Notes: generated from the sequence alone by a model not told the origin. 64,000 nt of DNA from Pyropia yezoensis (GCA_009829735.1 CM020619.1:4976083-5040082), one strand, 5' to 3'. Positions 1-12,300 are shown, counted from the stretch's first letter. Numbers and translations are program-made.

Positions 1-1517
1 GGCCGACGTGGCACCGGCTGGGGCACCAGCTGGAGCGGCTGCTCCCCCTTCACCCCCTCCCTTCCCGGCCGCCCCCCCTGCGGGCTCCTCCCGCGAGTAG
101 ACGTCGGCAAACCCATTCCAAAACATGTAGGGCCGCGCCTTGACAAGGTTCCGCATCGGCTCGACCCCCCCCCCGCCGTCCGATCCCGGCGACCGCGGGG
201 GTGCAAGCCACACATCGTCTCGATCATCGACGATGAGCACCATGGAATCGTCGCACGGAAAAACACGACGCAGGTTCTTGCGGTTGAGGGCACCCTCCCC
301 AAAGTCCTCCCGGCTGGTCACCCGCCCCCGAAACAGGCTGCCGTCGCCACCGTCAAGGAGCGACGCAACGGCCGCAGCGTAGCGGCGGGTGCCCATGGTG
401 TAAATGTGGAGCTCAAACGCTACGCGGGCGGCGGCAAGAAAGGCAGCTAGGCCAGGACGGAGCTTGACGTGCATTGGCCGGCTGGGATGGCCATTGGCGT
501 CGACCAGGCACAGCGCGTGGATGCCCGCAGCGGCCACATCGTCGACACCACAGCCGCCATCGGGCCCCCCATCAAGGCCACCCGGCGGCGCGCCCCCAAC
601 GACCGCCGCCACGTCGGCCGCCGCCCGCGGGTCGTCGGTCGCGTGGACGAGGGTGTGGTCCAGGTCGAGCACGAGCGACAGCCGCCGCTCAGAGAGCAGC
701 CGCCGTGCGGTACCCGCGTCCACGGCGGCCGCTTCGTCCACCGTGACAGACAGGCCACCACCCGCTTCGTACGCCACGGCAAGGCGCGCCTTCGCAGTGC
801 GGGCCTCGCCGGCGGCGGGCCGGTCACCCCCGCCGCCGCCGCCGCCATCGCGGCCGCGGACGGCGTCGCCCCAGGCGCCGCCACCGCCGCCACCGCCACC
901 ACCACCCCAGTGGCCAGCCGCACTGCGACCGTCGTGGTCACCCTCATGCACCTTCGCCCCCCCCTCGGGGCCACTCCGCCCCCCCCCCCTGCTGCCGGCT
1001 AGCCTGTGGTCCGCCCCCGCCCCCCCCCTCTGGCTCCCTCCAACGTCGACCGCAATGCCCCATCCACATCCTGCGGCGTGTCGGCCACCTGCTCGTCCGC
1101 CACATCCGCGCCACACAGCGCACACAGCCCCCCAAACGCCACCGCGTGCGCACATGGGCGGAGGCGGCCAACCACCGTATGGGCGTCCACATTGGGCGGC
1201 AGCGGGGAGCCCGGCACGAGCGCACCCCCCGGGGGCCCAAACGGGCCGACCAGCGTCCCCGCCGCGGGGGCGATCACGTACGCCACCGCGCCGGTCAGGG
1301 GGTGGGTGAGGGTGGCCAGCCGCTGGCCCGACGTCACAGGGGTGTCCGCGGGCACGTGCCAGCCGGCAAGTGTCCACCCGCAACTCCCACTGCCGTCATC
1401 GCGACGGCCACAACCACCGGCGGCAGCAGCCAGCGAGGGGCCGCGGCGCACTGACAGCACCTCGTCGGGGAGGTGGATGGGGGTGGTGCTGTCAACGCCG
1501 GCGCGCAGGGTGGTCAT
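1..1517 (-). CDS. FCP1-type RNA polymerase II CTD phosphatase (5' part of gene; one frame break)
   Basis: This is probably the phosphatase that removes Ser phosphates from the RNA polymerase II C-terminal repeat and so recycles the polymerase in the nucleus. The N-terminal part (ATG at 1517) has the biotinyl-lipoyl-like region of FCP1 and the family's Cys/His element (CAHAVAFGGLCALCG). The FCPH catalytic domain follows with DLDHTLVHAT at about 640-666 (nucleophile and acid Asp), then HIYTMGTRRYA, FPCDDSMVLIVDDRDDVW and LVKARPYMFW. The frame runs off the left edge, so a BRCT domain, if present, lies outside. The two halves are in different frames. The N-terminal frame stops at 999-1001, and the catalytic frame is offset by one base somewhere around the poly-C tracts at 980-1028. 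A homopolymer indel or assembly error, or a tiny intron, would explain it. FCP1 identity is firm from the motifs; intactness is uncertain. Confidence 0.85.
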
Positions 1518-3581
1518 GGGTACGCGCGGCGCGTAGCCCGGCCAAGCGCAGAAAGGGGCAAGCACCCAGAGGAGGGCAGCCAAGGGGGGAAGGGGAATCG
1601 CACCACAAAATGGGTGGAAGGTCGGGGAGGGGAGTTGTCGCGACGGCGGCAGCGGCGGAGACGGCGCCGGCTTACCTCCACACGTCCACGAGGAAAGAGC
1701 TATTATTGAGAAGGAAAAAGAAACGCGCACACCACCGATGCGGCGGTGGGAGTGTAGCCAACCTCCACTGAGCCGCGGAGGTGCGGACGCAAGCAGCAGC
1801 GGGGAAAGGGGGTGGCGACCGCAGCGTGGCCGGTGCGTCCGTGACACGGGCGGTACTGGCAGTGGTGCGGGCGGGCGCGCGAAGCAAAACGGCCAAACCC
1901 GTGGCCGGCGGCGGCGGCGCCAAAACGGCGGCGCCGCCGCTGCCAGCACGACGCCCGCCGTCCTGTGGGGGGGGGGGGCCCTCGGGGGCCCTCCGTCGCC
2001 CGCCCCTCGGCGTGCGCTCCCGAGGCCTGGCGTGCCCCCCACCGTGGCCACGCTGGGTCCACGCGGTCTCTCGGGCAGGTGGGCTTAAACACTCTAGTCC
2101 TTCGATTACAATTTTGTAATTGTGTAATTTGAAGCTAATCGAACGAAACGTGTCATACTGTCGTCAGGCTTGGTCTGGATGGATGGTGCGCGGGAGCACT
2201 ATGACGGTGCCGCACGGCCCACGTCATGGAATGCGCTTCGACGACCGCCGTCTCCCCTCTCCCGCGCACGGCCTCATCCGCTGTTGGAACGAGCGGCATG
2301 GCCCCGAATGGCCGCAATCGCGCACTACGACGCTGCTGCACGACCCCCGGCTGTCAGACGCACTCTGTCGCGGCGGGGGGCGTTGCGAGCGGCACCGCCA
2401 ACCCGACTAGACCACCCGGGGCTAGTGCGCGCGTCCCCCCCCGCACCAAACCAGCCCTGGTGTGCTCGAGGACAATGATAGTCGTTGCCGACGCGTCCAC
2501 CCTGCCAAAAGTTGTCCAGTCTTTGTTGACACGGCTACGCGTCCGCCATCGGCTGTCTCGCTGGTGGGTACTTCCGCCCGGCCTGTCTTTCTCTTTGCCC
2601 TTTGCGCTGCGCCCATATGGACAGTAACGATGCCCAGCCCAGAAGCGGTGGGAGCTATGACAAGGGTGAAGATCGCCCCCGCCCCTGCCCCCCTGTCCTC
2701 CGTAGCCAACAGGGCCACTGCTAGACGGGACGTGCCCGGGGGCAGGAGTCAGGAGAAGCTACCCTCACGGGCGTCTCCCACAGAAGCCATGTACCCCGCC
2801 GCTGGCACCCCCCCGGCGCCAACGCCCGCCCCCGCCGTCGCACCCGCCGCACTCGCCCGTCACCGTGGCACGTGCAAGGGGGATACATATCCCAGCGGGC
2901 CGGATCCCGACCGCCGCAGCTGGATCGCGTCGTCACGCGCCACCCCCCTCCCCCTGTGTCACGACGGGAGGGGGCCACCGCCGGCTGCCACGTGCGCTCC
3001 CCTCGCCCTCGGGGGATCCCGAGCTTGTGGCCACGCGTGGCCTTGTCAAGCCCGTCTCCAGCTGCCGCGGCCGCCGCTTCCCCCCGCCCCCCCTAGCCGG
3101 CTACCCCCCGCCCATCGGGCCGCTCACGAGGACGTTCCCGCTTCCAGGCGTCGTTGTCCACCTGCCCCCGGCGGACCTTCCTGTTGCGTGTCGTTGACGC
3201 GCGCGCCCCCCCCCCCCACGCCGGCCATTGTCTCCCCGTTGCCCGGCAGTCGTCTTCCCTGCCCTCCGGGTGTCGCTGCCGCCTAAAGGCTTTTAGGTGT
3301 CTTTGCCGTCGTCCCTGCCGAGGGCGGTGCGGGCCCCCTCCCTGCCCCGCCGCGGGCGCCGTGTCTCCCCGACGCGGGCGTCGCCCTCTCTGCCTCCTCG
3401 CGTCGTCTCCCTCCCTCCCTCGGCGGGTCACCCTTTGCCTGTTTCCCATTTCCCCTTGCCGGGCTGTGCCGACGGCCGTGGCTTGCACAGACCGCTGCGG
3501 GCCACCTTCCCTCGCTGGCTGCACGGCTGGTGGGAGCTCCCCCTCCCTCCCCCGCTGCGCCCCGTTCCGAACGCGTCTGCC
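1518..3581. other. Divergent intergenic region between the FCP1-like and DMT transporter genes
   Basis: About 2 kb between two divergently oriented starts, so it probably holds both promoters. No conserved protein is visible. Reading frames here are Pro/Arg-rich and look like chance products of high GC. A 16-bp AT palindrome (ATTACAA-TT-TTGTAAT, 2105-2120) stands out in otherwise GC-rich DNA. The stretch just before 3582 is pyrimidine-rich, as expected of a 5' leader in this genome. Confidence 0.5.
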
Positions 3582-4682
3582 ATGGCAAGCGATGGCCCTC
3601 CCAGCGGGGATGTGACGCCGCTGCCCCCCCCCCCCGTCGCAGCGTCCCCCCCAACCGAGCGCACGGCGCTGCTGAGCGCCAAGGCGCGGGAGCGGGAGCC
3701 ACTCCCCCCCCGGCCGGCCGCCCCCCCCTCCCGGGGGTGGTGGTCCCCCGAGCGCGTCGGCTTGGCGCTGATGGCGGTGTCCACCCTCGGCTTTTCCACC
3801 ATGACCCTGCTGGTGCGCGTCGGCGGCACCGCCCTCGGCCTGCCCTCCCTGCAGCTGGTCGTCTCCCGGTCGGTGGTGCAGGCGGGCCTGGCGGGCGCCC
3901 TCCTGGGCGCCACCCGCACGTCCCTGTCGCTCCCCCGGCCGGGCCTGTGGGGGCTGACGCTCGCCCGCTCCCTGTCGGGGACGGTGGGGATTGCGTCGTT
4001 CTTTGCCGCCCTCCAGCTGCTGCCACTGGGCGACGCGACGGTCATCTTCTTTACGGGGCCCCTGTGGACGGCCGCCCTCGCGGCGGTGGCGCTGGGGGAG
4101 CCCGTCGCCCGCCTGGACATTGCGGCGGCGGTGGTGTGCCTGGCGGGCGTCGCCGCCGTCGCACACGCGTCGGGAGGGGGGGGCGGCGGCGGCGGCGGCG
4201 GCGCGGCCGACACGGCGGTGGCTGCGGCGCTGCCGCTGGCCGCCCGCTTGACCGGCGTGGGCCTCTCCCTGCTGGGCGCGGTGAGCAGCGCGGTGAGCTA
4301 CGTGATTGTCCGGCACATGGGCGCCGCCGTCCCCGCCGCGCTGTCGGTCGCCGCCTTTGGCGTCACCGCGTCGGTCGTCGGGGTGGCGGGGATGGCCGCG
4401 ACGGGCACGGCGGTGGTGGTGCCTGCAAACCCGCTCGGCTGGTTTATCACTGGGGGGGTTGGCGTCTGCGCGTTTGGGGGGAGCATGGCCCTCACGGCGG
4501 GGCTGCAGCGGGTGCCCGCGGGCATCGCCACCATTGTGCGGTACGTGGACGTGGCGCTGGCGTACGCGTATGGGGTGGTGCTGCTGGGGGAGGTTCCGAC
4601 GCCGCTGGGCGCGGGGGGGGCCGCCGCCATTGTCGTTGCCGCCGCGGCGGTTGGGGTGCGCCGCGCACTGCGCTCGCCATGA
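3582..4682 (+). CDS. EamA/DMT-superfamily membrane transporter (SLC35G-like)
   Basis: A 366-residue multi-span membrane protein of the drug/metabolite transporter superfamily; the substrate cannot be told from sequence. Residues 1-55 are a polar, Pro-rich cytosolic tail. Two EamA repeats follow (about 60-195 and 225-360), each with around five hydrophobic helices. Typical family features are the first-helix FSTMTLLVR segment, the helix-4 pattern DATVIFFTGPLWTA followed by LGEP, and the second-repeat ending VLLGEVPTPLGAGGAA, which mirrors the LGEP of repeat one. A Gly run joins the repeats. The ATG at 3582 is chosen because upstream in-frame sequence is Pro/Ser-rich pyrimidine leader with no membrane or targeting character. 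It is convergent with phosphoglycerate kinase. Family is sure; substrate and membrane location are unknown. Confidence 0.85.
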   Translation: MASDGPPSGDVTPLPPPPVAASPPTERTALLSAKAREREPLPPRPAAPPSRGWWSPERVGLALMAVSTLGFSTMTLLVRVGGTALGLPSLQLVVSRSVVQAGLAGALLGATRTSLSLPRPGLWGLTLARSLSGTVGIASFFAALQLLPLGDATVIFFTGPLWTAALAAVALGEPVARLDIAAAVVCLAGVAAVAHASGGGGGGGGGGAADTAVAAALPLAARLTGVGLSLLGAVSSAVSYVIVRHMGAAVPAALSVAAFGVTASVVGVAGMAATGTAVVVPANPLGWFITGGVGVCAFGGSMALTAGLQRVPAGIATIVRYVDVALAYAYGVVLLGEVPTPLGAGGAAAIVVAAAAVGVRRALRSP

Positions 4683-5468
4683 GGGGGTGGGCGGGGGTGC
4701 GGGCGTGGGGGGATGATAAGGGGCTTGGGGAGGGGGTCCCCGCTGTCCGCGGGTGCCGCGGGCCGGCGTCGTTGGCGGTATGCCTGTGTGGCAGGGGTGG
4801 GAGGGCGAGGGGGACAGGGCGCTGGCCCGGGGGGGAAACCCGTAGCGGCTAGGGCAAAACGTCTGCCGCTGTGGCCTGCCGCCGGCGCCGCCCGCCTGCC
4901 GTCGACGCCGACGCCACCGTAACTGCCGCCAGTACCCCGGCGGCAGCCACGACGACCCTGCACTGCCTGCCGGCCGGTCGGCATCGTGCCTCGCTGGAGG
5001 AAGGGGGGCACTGCGCGGCCAGCGAGCCCCCGTTGCGACCGGCGAATGGGCGGGTAGGAGGACGAGCGTGGGGGTGGGCGTGGATGGATGGGCGCCGCCC
5101 GCCGGGGACAGACCGGGGGCGGGGGCTGGGCGCCGTTTCCCGCGATGCTGCCAAGCGCACAGTGCGCGGGACCGCTGGCAGGCGTGCGAGGCGTGGGTAG
5201 CCATGGGGGGCGGGTCTACTGGCGCCGCCCGGCCATGCGGCGTACCCGAGCGTATAGAGAACAATACAATGGCACCCGGGTGTGTCCGCAGCTGCTACGG
5301 CTAAGCATCGCAATCCACCCTGTACCTGCCTACCCACCCCCACTAGACTCGACAAGACAAAAGCAAAAGCGGGGCCACCCCATCGGCGCTGCTCCCCATC
5401 CCCCCCACCCCCTTCCTGCTCCCCCCCCCTCATCCCCGAGCTCACATCCTGGCCGCCCTCTTGAACGC
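4683..5468. other. Convergent intergenic region (3' flanks of transporter and PGK)
   Basis: About 790 bp between two convergent stops. No conserved coding region is visible, only GC-rich low-complexity frames. It presumably contains both 3' untranslated regions and their polyadenylation signals, none of which I can place with confidence. Confidence 0.4.
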
Positions 5469-6719
5469 TTACGCGTCGGTCAGGGCAGCAACCCCGGGCA
5501 GGACCTTGCCCTCGAGGAGCTCCAAGCTGGCCCCCCCCCCCGTGCTCACGTGCGACACCCCCGCCTCCATCCCAAAGTCCTTGGCCGCCGTCGCGGTATC
5601 CCCACCGCCAATGATAGAGGTGCACCCGTTTTTGGCCGTCGCATCGACGAGGGCGGTCATCAGGTTCTTGGTGCCCCCCTGGAACGGGACAAACTCAAAC
5701 ACCCCCACGGGACCGTTCCACACCACCGTCTTGGCACGGCCAACCACCTCGGCAAAAGCGGCCTGCGACTTGGGCCCCGCGTCCAGCCCCTGCCACCCGG
5801 CGGGGATACCCTCCTCCTGGGTGGCGGCGCCGACGGCGGCGGTGGGCGAAAAGTCGTCGGCGGTGATAAAGTCGACGGGGAAGTGGAGCTTGACGCCCTT
5901 GGCCTCGGCCTTGGCAACCAGGTCCTTGACAATCTTGGAGCCCGCCTCGTCAAAGAGCGAATTCCCAATGTCCATCCCGTCAACGACCTTCTTAAAGGTG
6001 TAGCACATGCCGCCGCCAATGATCATCTCGTCCACCTTGTCCAGCAGCGACTCGATGAGCTGGATCTTGTCAGACACCTTGGCACCCCCCAGAATGGAGA
6101 GGAACGGGCGGGCAGGCTCGGTGAGGGCCTTGGAGAAATAGTCGAGCTCCTTCTTCATCAGCAGCCCCGCCGCCTTGACGGGCAGGTCCACCCCCACCAT
6201 CGACGAGTGCGCCCGGTGGGCGGTGCCAAACGCGTCATTGACGTACACGTCGGCAAGGGCGGTGAGGCCAGCCCGGAACGCTGCCACATCCTCGGGGGTG
6301 GCCTTCACCTTGTTCCCGTCCGCGTCCTCGCCCTTGCCCTCCTCCTCCACATGGAAGCGCAGGTTCTCAAGCAGAAACACCGAGCCCGTGGCCGGATCCG
6401 CGGTCGCGGCGGTCACCTCATCGCCCACACAGTCAGGGAGAAAGGTGACGGGCACGCCCAGCAGGGAGGACGCCGCCTCGGCCACCGGCTTGAGTGAGTA
6501 CTTGGCCACCACCCGCCCGGCGGGGCGGCCCAGGTGGGAGGCCAGCACCACTGACTTGGCGCCGCCGTCGAGAAGCTTTTTGATGGTCGGCACTGCCGCC
6601 TCGATGCGCTGCGTGGACGTAATAGCGCCAGTCTTCTTATCCTGTGGCACGTTGAAGTCGACGCGCACAAAGACGCGCTTGCCGGTCACATCCAGGCCGT
6701 CGACGCCGACCTTGTTCAT
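5469..6719 (-). CDS. PGK: Phosphoglycerate kinase
   Basis: Transfers phosphate between 1,3-bisphosphoglycerate and ADP in glycolysis and, in plastids, in the Calvin cycle. The 416-residue product is full length for the family. Visible hallmarks are RVDFNVP at about 19-25, substrate-binding SHLGRP near 61-66, [24 protein letters not shown], the hinge segment [11 protein letters not shown] and the ATP-loop GGGDTA, ending in [14 protein letters not shown]. The ATG at 6719 gives the canonical N-terminus. The frame stays open upstream, but that stretch is Pro/Ser low complexity over a GGGGAT-type minisatellite (about 6798-6834), so it is probably 5' leader. As called, the protein has no transit peptide and would be cytosolic. 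If translation began further upstream, plastid targeting could not be excluded. It shares a divergent promoter region with the mitochondrial carrier. Confidence 0.97.
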   Translation of the reverse strand: MNKVGVDGLDVTGKRVFVRVDFNVPQDKKTGAITSTQRIEAAVPTIKKLLDGGAKSVVLASHLGRPAGRVVAKYSLKPVAEAASSLLGVPVTFLPDCVGDEVTAATADPATGSVFLLENLRFHVEEEGKGEDADGNKVKATPEDVAAFRAGLTALADVYVNDAFGTAHRAHSSMVGVDLPVKAAGLLMKKELDYFSKALTEPARPFLSILGGAKVSDKIQLIESLLDKVDEMIIGGGMCYTFKKVVDGMDIGNSLFDEAGSKIVKDLVAKAEAKGVKLHFPVDFITADDFSPTAAVGAATQEEGIPAGWQGLDAGPKSQAAFAEVVGRAKTVVWNGPVGVFEFVPFQGGTKNLMTALVDATAKNGCTSIIGGGDTATAAKDFGMEAGVSHVSTGGGASLELLEGKVLPGVAALTDA

Positions 6720-7708
6720 GATGCCAAAGGGGGGGGGCGACGGGAATAGAGAGCAGCTGGGGGAAGAGGGGAATGCGGGTGCGACGACAACAGGGGGATG
6801 GGGGATAGGGGCGATGGGGGATGGGGGATACGGGCGAAGGGGAATGGGAAGGGGCGGGGCGTTTAGAGGCGGTGTGGAGGACACGCAAGGTGGCTTAAGG
6901 GTGAGTACATACAAAGGAGGTGCTGCGCAATGAGGAGGGACCCAATGACCAAGGGCCAAGCAACCAACCGTCGCACGCCGGATCAAGCAGTCATCCCAAC
7001 GAGCGGCGGTTCCGGTCCGTCGAATCCGATGAGCCGGGCTCTGATTGGGCGGGCCACGCCCTCGTGTGCCCCCTTTGCGTGAGCCGAGTGGCAGTCACGC
7101 TGCAGGCGTCCATGAGGGGGCCACTTTAGCGTGTGAATACGAAACGCGATGGTCGAGTTGCCAAACAAGTACGTCATGCGACGTTCGCCAGCAGCCCGTT
7201 TTCTTTGGGTTTGGGTACAGTACGCGTAATCCATATGAGTCAGAGGGCCCCCCCCCTTCGTTGGGTTGCCGTGGCCTCCACCACCACACAAAGCGCGCGG
7301 GCCGCCGCCGTCGCTGGCTGCCCGCACTTCGCCTGTGCGCGTCGTGGTCCTCAAGCACCGCTGGCGTGGCAGTGGCCGCCGCACCCCGGTCCGGACGGCC
7401 GGGCGCGGCCGGCCGCTGCTCCCCCCATCCACCCCACGCCGCCGTCTCCTCTGCTGGCGGCCACCCTGTCCCGCCTCCACGACGTTGCCGCTCGCCGTGG
7501 CCGCCTCCGCTGCCACTGCCGCCGCCGCCGCCGCTGCCACTGCCTCCAACGGGCGGCGTGCCTTTGTGTCGCTGACCGCCCGTCGCGCCGCGGCAGCGGC
7601 GATTAGGTGGACGGTGGGGACCTTGCCTCGCCCCCCCAACTCCTCTAGCTCCAACCAACCTCTGTCGGCGTTTCATCTGCTCTACTTAACACTACCGCGT
7701 CGGCGGCC
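6720..7708. promoter_or_regulatory. Divergent promoter region between PGK and the mitochondrial carrier
   Basis: About 990 bp between two divergent starts. It carries a G-rich minisatellite with GGGGATRGGGG-type units (about 6798-6834) in the presumed PGK leader. No conserved coding region is present. I cannot place a TATA box or initiator with confidence. Confidence 0.4.
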
Positions 7709-8197
7709 ATGACGTTGATGGCGTTCCCGGCCTGGGCGCTCCCCCCCGCCCCCGCTGATGGCGTGCCACGGCCGCTTCTCCCCTCCCCCCCACCCCCTGC
7801 TTCTCCCCAATGGGGAAGAGCCGGCAGTGGCGGTGGTGGCGGCGGCGGCGGCGACGGCGGCCCGCCTGGTGCCCCTCCACCCCCTCCCCATCCGCCTGTG
7901 TCGCTCCCCCCCCTGGCGCACGCAGCCGCCGCGTCTGCGGCCGCGTCGGTGACGGCGCTGTTTGTCACCCCCCTGGACGTGGTCAAGGTCCGGATGCAGG
8001 CGCACGTGTGCACGCCCCTCCCCGACCCGTGTGCGGTGCCCGGCCACGCAGCGTCCATGGCCGACGCGGCGCGGCAGATTATCGCGGCCCATGGCCCACG
8101 GGGGCTGTGGCGGGGGCTCCCGGCCACCTTTGCCATTGCTGTCCCGTCGACGGGTCTCTACTTTTGTCTGTACGAGGCGTTTTGTCGGGGTCTTCGT

Positions 8198-8228
<31 letters not shown>

Positions 8229-8983
8229 GTGGCGGCGGTGGTGGTGAGGCACTGCGGCCGTCTTTGGCGGTGCTCCCCCCCGACGCGGTCCCCGCGGTGG
8301 CGGGCGCCACCGCCCGGTGCGTGGCGACGCTGGCGGGGGCGCCGCTGGAGCTGGGGCGCCTCCGCCTGCAGGCGGGTGCGCCGAGCGGCATTGGCGCCGG
8401 CGCCGGCCTCCGTGGTGCGCTTGCAGGTGTGGTGGCGGCCGACGGGGTAGTGGGCCTGTGGCGAGGTGCTGGGGTGACGCTGCTGCGGGATGCGCCCTTT
8501 TCCGCGATCTACTGGGGCGCCTACGAGGCGCTCAAGGCGCCGGGGGGGGGGGTGCCGTGGCTGCTCGGCCGTCGCGGCCAGCGGGAGGAGGGCCCGGCGG
8601 GGGCGGCGCGCCCGGCGGCAGCAGGAGCAGCTGCCGACACGCTCACCCCCCCCCCCGCCGCCGCTGCTGTCGGCGGCGGAGGCGGGGGTGGGGGCGTCGA
8701 CACGCCCGTGCACCTGCTGTCGGGGGTGGGCGCAGGGGTGCTGGCGGCAGCCGCTACTGTGCCCGCAGACGTCGTCAAGACACGGTGGCAGGCTGGGGAG
8801 CGGGGCGCGCCAGGAGGTCCCGCGGGGGTGGCGGCGGTGGCGCGCGGGATTGTGGCGGCAGAGGGCCTCCGCGGGTTGACCCGGGGGGTGGGGCCGCGGG
8901 TTGCCAAGGTGGCGCCCAGCTGTGCCATCATGATGGCCAGCTACGAGGCGCTCAAGGGGCTGGCTCTGGCGTTGGCTGGGTGA
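7709..8983 (+). CDS. Mitochondrial carrier, SLC25A39/SLC25A40/MTM1 type
   Basis: A 424-residue inner-membrane carrier. In animals this subfamily imports glutathione into mitochondria; yeast Mtm1 is linked to manganese and iron-sulfur homeostasis. All three carrier signatures are present: TPLDVVKVRMQ (about 87-97), APLELGRLRLQ (211-221) and VPADVVKTRWQ (351-361). Subfamily assignment rests on GLPATFAIAVPSTGLYF, LLRDAPFSAIYWGAYE and RVAKVAPSCAIMMASYE, which are diagnostic of SLC25A39/40/MTM1. The first matrix loop is short and keeps two cysteines, C101 and C108. In animal SLC25A39 this loop holds regulatory cysteines. Gly/Pro tracts extend the N-terminus (21-66) and two inter-helix loops (163-180, 279-330), as in other proteins of this genome. 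Transport of glutathione here is an inference from family. Confidence 0.9.
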
Positions 8984-9311
8984 GGCTTGGAGGCGGGGGG
9001 GCGGGGGCGGGGGGGGGTGTAGGCGCCGACGTGTATATATGGGCGACGCGGAGGTCTGCGGGCAGCCACCACTTTGTGCCCGCTTTTTCTCTATTGTCTT
9101 TCGCGACGGACTCACGTGACGGAGCGGTGACTATTTTGATGTATGCCTGTTCCCTGGCGCTGCAACCCGCACGCGCTGCTGCACATGGTACCGTGCCGCC
9201 GGTACCGCAGCGACGCGGCCCCGCAATCCCCCCCCCCGCGTCCGAACACCATCTTGCCGTGGCAGCGCAAGCACGCAATAGCCGATACGTCAAGGTGCGC
9301 AAGGCCCGCGC
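8984..9311. other. Short convergent spacer
   Basis: 328 bp between the stops of the carrier and the PH-kinase gene. It contains a G-rich tract and the AT motif GTATATATG near 9031-9039. No gene is visible. Confidence 0.4.
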
Positions 9312-12300
9312 TCACGTGGCGCCGTCCCCCCCGCCACCCCCCCCACCCATGCCAAACCCAAATGCCCGCACCTTCTTGAGCCATACTGACGCCTGGCGGC
9401 CGCCCTTCCGTGCCGACACCTTGTCCTCACCTGCCACCGTCGTGCGCCCCACCCCACCGCCGGCGCGGCCCCGGTCGGTCCGGCCGTGGCCGCCGACGCG
9501 CGCCGCGGCAACCGCCTCAAAAGCCGCCGTCGCGGCCGTCTGGGCGGCAACGGTGGAGGAGCGGCGGCCAGCCGCCGCTGCGGCCGTCGCCGCCGCCCCC
9601 GCGGGCGTCAGCACCGCGGCACTGCCAGAGCGGGTGATGAGGATGTCACGGCCGCCGCCGCCGCCGCCGCCGTCGGCGCCGCCAGGCCCCGCCGCGCTAA
9701 GCAGCTCCCGCGCGTCGCGGCTGACGGTCGTTCGGCCCATAATCACCGTACCCGGTAGACGCACGCCATAAGCCACCTCGTTGATGCCCCGCACACTCGA
9801 GTTGCGGGGGAGGCTGTTGCTGCCAACCCCCGCCGACGTTGCCCGAGCTGCCGAAAGCCGCGCGTCGCGCGGCGAATCACCGCCAGCGCTAGCAGTAATG
9901 TCGGACCCGGCCCCCGGAGCGGTTGAGGCCGAGCGCACCAGCGCGGTTGACCGGCCGGCGAGCGAGCCCCGGTCGGCGACGCTCCGTCCAGAGGCGGTCG
10001 AGTTGAGCGAGGAGCGGTCTGCGGAAGGCGGTGGCGCAGCAGCGTCGCGGCCACCCCGGCTAGACACATCCGTGGTCGACCGGTCCCGCGCGTACGACAG
10101 AGACCGCCCAACGCCGCGGCGGACCGACGACCACGGTGCCGCACTGCGTGGGGAGCTTGGCGAGCTCTGGAACGTGGTGCCACCGCCACTGCGGGGTGAG
10201 GCTGGAGCGATGGCTGCCGTGGCATTGGCGTCACTCTCCCTCGCGAGCGATACCGATGACGGTCCGTTGCCGTGGATACCTCGCCCTCCCCCGCCGGCAG
10301 CCACGTTGCCGCCTACAGATGACGCACTCCGAGGGTACCCCTGAGGCGTCCGGAAGTGTTGTGGCGGGTGGGCTTGCAGGTGGTTCTCCACCACCTTGGA
10401 CGCGGTGCGTACGAGGCCCACAAAAGAGCGACGGTTGCGAGAGCGTGGCCCTTTCGAGCTGCTGACGCTGGCTGTCCGGGAACCTGCACCAGATGCGGGG
10501 GCGGAAAAGAGGAAGCCACCATCACCATCTGCGCGGTCGTCCCCACGGTCCGACGCGGCTACCGACGTGGAGGGTGTGCGGGAGGAACGTCCGCTGAGGG
10601 CGTTTGACAGCGCCGCCTCGGTCGATGCGCGCTCGCTAGGCACCCAGCCGCCGCCAGGCCCCTCGGTGGACGTGACGCGCGCAACAGCGGAGCCAGCATT
10701 GCTGCCGCTTCGACCAACAGTGGAGGAGGCCGCGCCGCCGGCACCGTCCGCGCTGTCATTCCCATTGATGATAGAGACGGCGGCGGGGGCAGTGACTTCT
10801 TGCGCCTGCACCTCTGGGCGGTCAGGCACCAGGAAAGAGGCGTCCACCACCGGCACGGCCGGTGGTGACTCAGGCGCCGTCGCCCACGCGGAACCGTTGC
10901 GGTATGCAGACGGCTCAGGCGCGGCAGACGACAGCAGCGGGTCGCCTACGAGCGCCCCCTCTTCCATTTGCCGCATGAGCGCGAAAATTCGCAACCGCCG
11001 GGCCGCCGTCACGGCCGTCACAGCAGCCTTGAGGATCCGCGAAAGGGGCGGCTTTCCCCCTTGCCCATCCAGAGAGCTTGAATTCCCAACGTCAGAGGAG
11101 TCCATACCCAAGCCCGCCAAGGATGACACACGTCCATACCGCATTGAAGGGACACCCTCAAAGGCCGCGACTGGTCGCTCGGTCGAGGCTGACCGCCAAC
11201 CTGGCGCTGATGTGACGCCGTTGGCTACAGGCGGAGCGACTGCGGACACAGCGCCCGCTTCAGATGAGACCCGAGACACAGATGAAGCGCGCCCTGACTC
11301 AAGAGTCCCACCCAGCAACGATGATGAGCGTCCGCGGTCCCCATCGTCGTCGCCCCCCCCGACGACGCCCACGCCAGCCCTTGACATGCTGGCAGAGAGC
11401 CGGAGGCCGAGCCCCATTCCCCCATCGACAGAGGCCGCCGACGCGGGGAGTGAAAACCATCGATGCTGCAGGGCTGCCTGAGCAGTCAGCCGCTTCACCG
11501 GGTCTACACACAACAGCTGCCGCAGCAGGGAGAGCGTCACCCCGCCATCGTCGGGAAGGTGGTTCATCAGCCGCGGGTCCGCCGCCGTCGGGGGCCCCCC
11601 TTCAATCCCCCCCAGCACTGCGTCGATAGAGGTTCCTGGGTAAGGAAAGCACCGCGTCAGCAGCCAAAATCCACACACGCCTACCGCCCATAGGTCGGCG
11701 GGGGTGCCCCAGCCTTGCTCCACGCGCGTTGGCGTGTGGAGGATCTCGGGTGCCAAGTAGGTCACCTGCAGTGCCTCGTCTAGCCGGTGGAGCACCCCAC
11801 CGGGACAGCGGGGCAGGTACGCGCCGTGACCGAGGTCGCACAACTTGATGTGGCTGGCCCAGCCATCGTGAGAGCGAGCGCGGAGCGCCGCCAAGGACGC
11901 TGCGTCAGGACGTCCCAGCGATGGTCGTGGCACGTCGACAGAGCCCGGAGGGACGCTCCCATTGCTGGCAGGAGCGGGGGAAACGGCACCGAGCAGTCCC
12001 GCCTCGGCTGCCGCCCGTACAGCGGCAAATGTAGCCGCACTTGCAGCCGCACTGGCCGTGGTTGTGGCCGACGCGGACACATCCCCTGGCCCGTCCGTTT
12101 CTGCATCAGTGCCGCCCTCCTCGCCGGGCGGTGGGACAACACCTCCCGACGTCGCTCCTCCCCCGGGCTCTGGGCGCTCGAAGCAGGTCGCTGCCGGGCT
12201 AACGGCGAGCAGCACGTTGGTCAGCTGCACCGCCCCGTGGACGACCCCCCGGCTGTGGAGATAAGCAAGCGCCTGGAGGAGCCCCCTCAGCACGTCGCGC

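Noticed and set aside
2462..3286. Long plus-strand frame of 274 codons before the DMT transporter
   Set aside because: Pro/Arg/Ala-rich, no domain, and its composition is what GC-rich non-coding DNA gives in several frames at once.
10396..11481. Long plus-strand frames inside the PH-kinase gene
   Set aside because: They mirror the third-position GC pattern of the kinase on the other strand and contain no recognisable motif.
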